A stretch of 64,000 bases of DNA from Candidula unifasciata. Its lineage: Eukaryota; Mollusca; Gastropoda; Stylommatophora; Geomitridae. A program made the position numbers and the translations under genes. The notes beneath the pieces are model-generated. The model was not told the origin of the DNA, made no database searches, and saw only the letters and a list, made by a program, of their open reading frames with translations. Below, piece by piece: positions 1 to 64,000 of the stretch (positions within the stretch are counted from its first letter, which is position 1; every line of letters starts with the position of its first letter). The stretch covers positions 1 to 64,000 of the forward strand of contig CAJHNH020007601.1 of assembly GCA_905116865.2 (NCBI GenBank), in the 5' to 3' direction.

Positions 1-340
1 TAGTCACCTAATTTAAAATTTTTGTTTTATTATTTCTGCTTTTCGTCCTTCTTTAGGGAAAGTTTTTTTTTGTTATTTTGAAACCCCCCTCTGGGGGTTT
101 TTTTCCAGGGGCCGCAATATAGGGGTCATCATTATGCCAAATGTCCGAAAGCGTTTCGGGGGCCCCCTCCCGGGGATCCTCTCCCCTGGGTTCAAATTTT
201 TGTCCCCCGGGGGGTTTTTCCTTGTGTGATGTCCTGGGGGGGTAAAAAAAAATCCAATCCAAATTTTTTGATTTTCAAATTTTTTGTTTTAAAAATTCCC
301 TTTAAAATTTCAATAAAAGTTCTTCGGGTTTTTTTTAAAA
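1..340. other. Homopolymer-inflated sequence with a tRNA-like B box
   Basis: Runs of C, G, T and A alternate here in a way seen nowhere else in the window; this looks like poorly polished long-read consensus. Inside, 115-225 reads like a degraded tRNA-derived SINE head, with TGGGTTCAAAT near 190 resembling a pol III B box. Bases 340-540 are plain AT-rich intron. Confidence 0.4.
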
Positions 341-540
341 TTAATCTGAAACCCATTCTTTATAAAAAGTTTCAAAGAGTTTAATTTTTAACTGGTGTCT
401 TATTTTGCAGGAAATTTAAAAGTTAAAATTTGTTAGACCCTAATTCATTAAGGGGAAAAACTTTTTAAACTATAGACTTTAAAATAAAAGGGCAATTTAG
501 ATATAGAGTTAATGATGTTGTAACTAGTATCGCATATATG

Positions 541-1193
541 GAGACTACATTTGAGGAGTAGCACTATCCTTGGAGGATGGGAGTGTGTCCAACTGGCCAC
601 AGATTTGTTTACTGCCTATTTTGCACTGCGGGTCATATGGGGTGATTTGTGTCTTGGCAGGTACTGCGGATTCGCGGACACATTATACGACTGTAGGTCG
701 GGGAGTCAGGTCATGACTCCTTTTCACAACCATGGATAAGTCTTTGTGGAGATAGTCCATGACGCCCACTGTTATAAATCACGGTGTCGTTGGTTAAACG
801 GCTTGGGAGTGTATACAGTGGCGTCTTACTTGCACAGTAAGTGAAGTAAGGTGTAACTGGGTCCCGGACGATTTGAGTGTCCACCCAAATTATTATTTAT
901 ATCATTACCCATATGATTTGAAGGTGTAATGAGTAGTGACGTGTTTGTGTCAAGGGCTGATACCATTTCTACCCATTAGGGAGGAGCTTACCCCATTGAA
1001 TGTATATAACCCATTAAATATGTGCCAGATAGTTTTGTCCTTAGGTGATTGACCCAAAAGTACATGACATATTTTTTTTTTAGGTAACTAAATATTGACG
1101 ATAAAATTTAAAAACATGACTGTACATGATGGCAGGCCATGCTTTGCTGATACTTGACTTTGTCAGGAAGTATCAGTTCAGAGGAAGGGTGAA
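541..1193 (+). mobile_element. Possible 3' internal region of an LTR element
   Basis: No coding frame is recognisable. The stretch is more GC-rich than its surroundings and ends in a purine-rich tract, AGAGGAAGGGTGAA, directly before the LTR that starts at 1194. That is where a polypurine tract sits in an LTR retrotransposon, so I infer internal 3' sequence. The left boundary is arbitrary. Confidence 0.35.
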
Positions 1194-1952
1194 TGTCACA
1201 ACCCTATTAAGTACAGTCAGTGTACCACACCGTAAGGTGTGCACCCAGGGTTGACACAGAGGTCAGGGCCGTCACTGGTCGAGTCCGTTCTGTGATCGCA
1301 CGGCGAAACCAGCGCTCAGGATAAAGCAAGAAAGCTTGAACTGTGTTTTAGTAACACGATGACTGCTTCTGGGACTGAGCTGGTGAACGGGGTTAAGAGA
1401 CACGAGGTAGAAGGAAGAAGGAACATTCGGTGTGCGTCGGTCAGGAAGAGAGGACGTTTAGTGACTGGATGGTTTATGTTATAGTATTAAAGTTAGGATA
1501 TATTTCTGTTAGTGACTGGATAGTTGATGTACAGTTTTGTGTTAGGATAGGATAGTTCTTGTGTAGAGTATTTATGTATATGTGCTGTGAGAGAGTGGCT
1601 AACCTGGACACTCTGACCCTGCACTAAGACAGAGACTGTGACAGTTTGATTGGGTCAGCGTGGCGATAGAAGAGAGCGTATCCTGCCGGATTGTGGTTTG
1701 TACACCAGAGTATTGCCTGTCGCACGTACTGGGGACGGGGCGATTGTAAAGCCCGTCCAGCCAGAGGGTCCAGGCAATAGGTGGCCACACGGCGGGAAGT
1801 CAACTGTCTATGTATTACCTGTACTTCCAATAAAGATTGTCGTGTGTGCTCTGTGTGCGTTCGGGTTCAGTGTGTGTTGTAGGTTAGTCTGTCTGTCATA
1901 GGCCTAGTTAGCGAGCCACGGACCGGCAAGGTCATACCAGAGGTTTGTGACA
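1194..1952 (+). mobile_element. LTR of a retrotransposon (TGTCACAA...TTTGTGACA)
   Basis: The ends form an inverted pair, TGTCACAA at 1194 and TTTGTGACA ending 1952, within the TG...CA rule. A polyadenylation signal, AATAAAG, lies near 1830, followed by GT-rich sequence. The last 480 bases or so are clearly related to 61780-62335. No matching short direct repeat flanks it, as expected if 1194 borders internal element sequence rather than host DNA. The superfamily cannot be told without coding sequence. Confidence 0.55.
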
Positions 1953-2383
1953 TGGACCAAGGTCAAACCACACCCCAAAAATGGTTACTATAAAATCATT
2001 ACATATGAAATACCAACTGGTTTATACAGTTAAAAAAAAAAACAACCTCATTAACTATTTCAGTCACACAAGCATTTAGTATCAGAGGCCTAAGGGGTAT
2101 TATAGAGAAACATATAATATGTGCATCTTGTGTTTATTGGGCTTTTATATAGAAACCTGTGAACATATGATGCGTTTCTAGAGAGTGAAAGATTTAACAT
2201 GAACTCATTTTAGAAAAATACTCAATAAAATTAACACAATTTTATTCCCAGCAGGAATGTATTAGGATTATTATTAGCTCCTGTAAGCTGTGCATTTTTT
2301 TAACACAAACTCCATTTTCTGTCTCTTGGAATTTCAGTTAACAATGTTTTAGTGTAATAATATGCTCAATACAGACAGAGGCA
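1953..2383. other. Unassigned intron
   Basis: AT-rich intronic sequence; I see no gene, repeat relationship or structure. Confidence 0.5.
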
Positions 2384-2700
2384 TTAACTCTTTGAGTCCC
2401 AGGGAACGCATCACGCGCTAATTTGTTACAATCACCCAGCCCAAACGACGCGTGACAAAAGAAGGTTTTTAATTCACCGCTGACTGGTCATAAAACACGG
2501 ACCGCTCAATTTCAACTTCCTATCGAGTTCTTTGTGTCTGATATCAGGCGTGCTCATTTAAACATGTGGTCTGAAAGCCAAATATATAGTATATTTGTGA
2601 GATTTACCAATTTAGTAAGTCTGAAGTCCACAGAAATTTCCAGGTGGTCTGCCAACAATGTCTACTCAGTCATGTAGTGGCTACATTATTCAGGTGCTAC
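2384..2700 (+). mobile_element. TTAA-flanked DNA element, left end
   Basis: TTAA at 2384 is followed by CTCTTTGAGTCCCAGGGAAC. The sequence tracks the start of the 15015-16025 element for about 230 bases, through the shared motif TGTGAG-TTTAC. A right end was not found. TTAA target duplication is typical of piggyBac and Kolobok elements. Confidence 0.45.
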
Positions 2701-3540
2701 ACTGCTGTTTACAGATTAGTGTCTTCCATACATACACAGTTTGGTCATGGTGATTAACTTCTTTGTTATTCCAAAGTCATTCATAGCATTCCATAAAATG
2801 TTTCTATGTATACTATAATACGCCTTTTCAAAACACTTTGTACTGCTGAAATGCAGTAAGCCGTAGACAACAGGTTTCCAATCCATCGGTTGTGACATTT
2901 TCTGTGTGGTTGCCAGGCAGTGATAGGCTATAAATATTTACATAAGGGAACAAATTAACGTCATGGCATCCTGCACAGAGATTTCTTTGCAGAATGTGGA
3001 TGCTGCTCAGCTTGTGATTAGTTGATTCTAAATGATGCATACATGCTGAGTGCCTAGCCTTGCCAATTGTTATTCTTCTATACCAGCAAATTCTGTGAAA
3101 TATAAGGAATCATATGTTGATGTAAATCAAACAATACAGCTTCCAGGAAGCTGAAGCCCAGGGCATTATTTTTTTCCTTCTTTGGTTAGCCAAGCAGTCA
3201 ACCATGACCCTAGCAATCAACCATAACCCGAGCAGTACTGTATAGTGCAGACACCAAAGTCATCATTGCACCAACAGCTCCAGACTACATAGTTTAAAGT
3301 AGAAACCAAATATTATCTCTAGGTCTGGCTTTTCACTCCTTTTTATCCAGCAATCTGATTATAATATTAAAAAAGATATGCAAAATTGTATTTTGAATAT
3401 TTAAAAAATTAAAACTACCTAACATCCAAGTTTATAACTTTAGCAATTACCACACAAAGCAGACTTTTGAATTAGGTAACTGTTTATTTTTTTTCAACTT
3501 ATATTAGGGATGTCGATTTAATATCCATCTAAACACGTGA
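2701..3540. other. Unassigned intron
   Basis: No convincing coding or repeat features; several in-frame stops interrupt all frames. Confidence 0.4.
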
Positions 3541-3542
3541 CT

Positions 3543-3579
3543 AATTTGTGTGTGTGTATGTGTGTGTGTGTGTGTGTGT
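3543..3579. repeat. (GT)n microsatellite
   Basis: Uninterrupted GT dinucleotides apart from one GTAT. Confidence 0.9.
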
Positions 3580-3654
3580 GGATAATTTAAAGCCTCACTC
3601 CAGTTCCTATCTGAGGCCCTAAATATAACTTAATGGTTAAACAGAGTTTCTGAA

Positions 3655-4200
3655 TGTTGAATCACAGCACTCAGGACACTCCCATAAGTGCTCCGTCCCC
3701 ATCTTCAGCAACAAGGGCAGAGTTAAAATTCCGATGGTACCAGTAAAATTCTGATCGTATATCTGTCTCGTCCCTCCTCGAGTTTCGAGCGGCGGCAGAT
3801 CTCCTTGTAACTCCTCGCAGTGCCATTCTCCTCAGACCTTAATGATCTATCTGTTCCTCGGCACTGTTCACTCGCTCCTAAAGGGCCCTCACAAAATCCA
3901 GCTTGTCATATATCAGTTCACCACCAAGTGGTGCAGAACCGGCCAGTCTGTATGCCTACTCATTTCCCAACACAATGGCGTGACCTGCAGAAAATATCCA
4001 AAGGATGCTAACTACCCAGGACCTCTGAAGTGATGCTTGCCACTCTGCACGGAGCATGCCTGTCTCCACCTTTCTCAGCATGCTCTGTGAGTCAGTTACA
4101 ATGACGACATGTCTGTGCAGCTGATTCTCAAGCCAACGGAAGGCAGCACCACCTCTATTCTCAAGCGACGTCCATTCACCTTTGCTATGAACCCCCATGC
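3655..4200 (-). mobile_element. LINE 3' fragment: RNase H domain, degraded
   Basis: On the minus strand: FRWLENQLHRHVVIVTDSQS, then W-I-F-S-x-G-H and GNE, the signature of the RNase H domain at the C terminus of some non-LTR retrotransposons. The fragment ends toward 3655 with the family's cysteine tail region. It is related to 11940-12645 and 63640-64000. Frameshifts make it a relic. Confidence 0.7.
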
Positions 4201-4837
4201 ACTTCTTTTTCCCCTCACCACAGAGTCATATGTATATACAATCACATCACTTTCTGAGACTTGTGTCTAAGTGATTCTCATCTGAATGGTGGCATTTTGT
4301 GTCACTGTGTGTTTCTTGCTTGTTGTGCAGTCCTGATGGCTTAAATGTCAGTCAGTCAGATGTGGATTTAATAGTTATTGATTTACAGCGTACACTTAAA
4401 AAAATATTTTAAATATATTTTTCATGTAAATCTATTGAATATAATAGTATTTCTGATAAATTCAATAAAATAAATGGTTTATAGTCATGGTTTTGTAAAT
4501 TTATTGTGATCTTAAGTCTTTCAGTCACTAGCAGTTATGACTTGACTCGTCAATTCCGAAGTAACTTTTTCATAGAGTTAAAGTTGTTTAGATCCAGAGA
4601 AGTTAGCCACAAAGGGTGGAAGTAAAATTTGGGTTAACGTAGGTTATTATAACAGCGACAGGAGTAACAAAGTGTTTAGGAAGGCATATCATGTAAGAAA
4701 TAACTAGTAAACACAGGGTGAGTTGACTGGGACTGAAAGTTACATTTGAAAGTCGCAAGCAAAGTTTTTTACCATTACTTTACATAATCATTTGACTTGT
4801 TTTTTTTTTGTGTTGCATAAATCTGTACTATATTATT

Positions 4838-4840
<3 letters not shown>
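4201..4840. other. Unassigned AT-rich intron
   Basis: No feature recognised between the RNase H relic and the AT microsatellite. Confidence 0.4.

Positions 4841-4841
<1 letters not shown>

Positions 4842-4899
<58 letters not shown>
4842..4899. repeat. (AT)n microsatellite
   Basis: About 58 bases of nearly perfect AT repeats. Confidence 0.95.
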
Positions 4900-4904
<5 letters not shown>

Positions 4905-4905
<1 letters not shown>

Positions 4906-5087
4906 GGTCAAGAACCTTTGGTAACAAGCAACAGAATCAGTAGAGAAACAAGATTATTATGGCCTGAAGAGAATAAAGCACCTGGATGTAACCAGAAGGT
5001 CTGGCCGGCTCACTACACTCACAGGAAAGACAAGATGGACATTTAACCAGACTGTGACTGATTTGGTACCCCCCCCCCCCCCCCCTT
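4905..5087 (+). mobile_element. RNase H-family LINE fragment, plus strand, then poly-C
   Basis: One plus-strand frame reads GRLTTLTGKTRWTFNQTVTD, matching the GQLATLRGKVRQTFNQTV stretch of the 63640-64000 copy. It is cut off by a run of 17-18 C at about 5070. This is the opposite orientation to most copies of the family in the window. Confidence 0.55.
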
Positions 5088-5362
5088 CCCTCTTTTTTCT
5101 TCTTTACAAAAAACCTCTTAAACTTGTTCGTGATTGGCCAGATTCAGCAGTTTAGGTTTTCTACTGGATCAGGTAACACAATTCATCCTGCCCCTTTAGT
5201 ATCTTTTATGACTTACATGGTGTTACTGTTATTTTGTTTCCCTCGTCAGCACTGGTGATACAGTTGTGAGTGTATGTGGAGCAAACACAGAGTAAAGATA
5301 TATAATATTGTTTCTTATTTTCTTAGATAGAAGACAGTGTGATAATAAATGTCCTACTTTAC

Positions 5363-63001
<57,639 letters not shown>

Positions 63002-63440
63002 CTGAAAATAAAAATAATATTTTACTTAAATTCCAAATACCAGTGTACTTTAACATTAAAATCTAGGAAAAGGCACTTTCAAGAGGCAGACAGCAAAACA
63101 ATCTGTTCAACTTGTGCACAGATGACTGTAAAAAAAATTTTTTTTCATGGTCTTATGGTTTTAGTCATCACCTGTGTCCAGAGTCTATGTCCTACATTCT
63201 GTCGCTGATTTTTTAAACAGGTATTCATCAATGCCATGTTGCCATTTTCTCTCACCCCTGCATCTTTTTTCCAACTTTCCTATTCCCATGATGTGCTCAT
63301 GGTGCAAATGTTCTCATGACTTTTAAGTTGTGATTTGTTTTTAATAATGGCATTATATTTAATCTGATCATCATCTGAATGGTTATATGTGATTTTATTG
63401 ATTTTCGATCATGTGTGTGGATAGGGTAGGGTGGGGCAGG
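63002..63440. other. Unassigned intron
   Basis: Nothing recognised with confidence; 63130-63310 may contain LINE scraps. Confidence 0.3.
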
Positions 63441-63451
63441 TGAATGTGCCT

Positions 63452-63500
63452 CTCTCTCTCTCTCTTTTTTTCTTTCTCTCTCTCTCTCTTTCTTTCTCTC
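63452..63500. repeat. (CT)n tract
   Basis: CT repeats with TTT interruptions. Confidence 0.85.
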
Positions 63501-63629
63501 TAAAGAGATACATAGAAACAATTCACATGTTTGGGGGGAAATTGTGAACAGTCAGCAGATTAGTGAGAAATTATGTGAAAGCTGCAGAAATGTGATTTTC
63601 AAGAAATACTGAGAACATCCTAACAGACC

Positions 63630-64000
63630 ATAAGTTAGTTAGTTAGTTAGTTAGTTAAGTCAAGAATTGACATCACAGCAATCGGGGCATTCCCATGTGT
63701 GCTCTCTCCTCATCTTCATCAACCAGTGCAGAGTTCCAATACTGATGGTACTGGCCACAGTCTGGTTAAAGGTCTGTCTCACCTTTCCTCTGAGTGTAGC
63801 GAGTTGGCCAAACCCTCTGGTTATACTCAGGTGCGTCATTCTCTCCAGGCAATAATAATCTTGTTTCTCTACTGATTCCGTTACTTGTTCCCAAAGGGCC
63901 TTGATAACATCTGCCTTGTCATGCATCAGTTCACCACCCAGTGGTGCGGATCCAGCCAATCTGTCTGCCTGTTCATTACCCACCATGCCGGCATGACTAG
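63630..64000 (-). mobile_element. RNase H LINE 3' end, runs off the window
   Basis: The minus strand gives NEQADRLAGSAPLGGEL, then ITRGFGQLATLRGKVRQTF, ISIGTLHWLMKMRREHTW and CPDCCDVNS with stop. The tail is TAAC tetranucleotides at 63633-63656. Same family as 11925-12645. Confidence 0.8.

Noticed and set aside
1650..1901. 83-codon plus-strand frame inside the LTR
   Set aside because: Lies within the LTR, crosses its polyadenylation signal and has no domain.

Overview
The window is animal nuclear DNA. It is intron-rich, AT-rich and crowded with degenerate retrotransposons and DNA transposons, and its long dinucleotide microsatellites also fit an animal genome. The transposon mix (APE-type LINEs with and without RNase H, a Penelope-like GIY-YIG element, a Helitron, TTAA-flanked elements, tRNA-derived SINEs) together with a nesprin gene suggests an invertebrate, probably a mollusc or other lophotrochozoan. 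That placement is inference; nothing here fixes the species.

A single host gene crosses the whole window on the minus strand, and I see no host gene on the plus strand. Seventeen exons between 63001 and 5363 join in frame into 1154 codons of continuous spectrin-type repeats, about ten to eleven of them. Order, spacing and short shared motifs are collinear with the rod of nesprin-1 (SYNE1) as I remember it. Neither the N-terminal actin-binding CH domains nor the C-terminal KASH anchor lies in this window, so the gene continues off both ends. Of the 16 complete introns, 13 are phase 0 and one is phase 1. The two phase-2 introns are also the only two with GC donors (AG|GCAAG).

The introns hold nearly everything else. 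1-12.7 kb: LTR-element remnant with polypurine tract, TTAA-element end, RNase H fragments, a dispersed repeat and two abutting LINEs. 12.8-26.4 kb: a plus-strand LINE relic, two TTAA elements of about 1 kb, a 195-bp tandem duplication, an internally deleted LINE and a 2.3-kb composite repeat. 26.4-40 kb: a SINE, a Penelope-like element with a hammerhead-like core, and a complete non-autonomous Helitron ending 21 bp from a splice acceptor. 40-53 kb: an RNase H LINE, SINEs, and a three-part LINE patchwork with a 635-codon open RT frame. 53-64 kb: a 5' LINE fragment running straight into a 2.15-kb G-rich minisatellite of about 44 units, then an LTR and the two most upstream exons.

The most interesting items are the Helitron set against a splice site, the paired phase-2 GC-AG introns, the G-rich minisatellite starting at a LINE break, the chimeric LINE, and the Penelope element with a hammerhead-like core carrying a G12 change.
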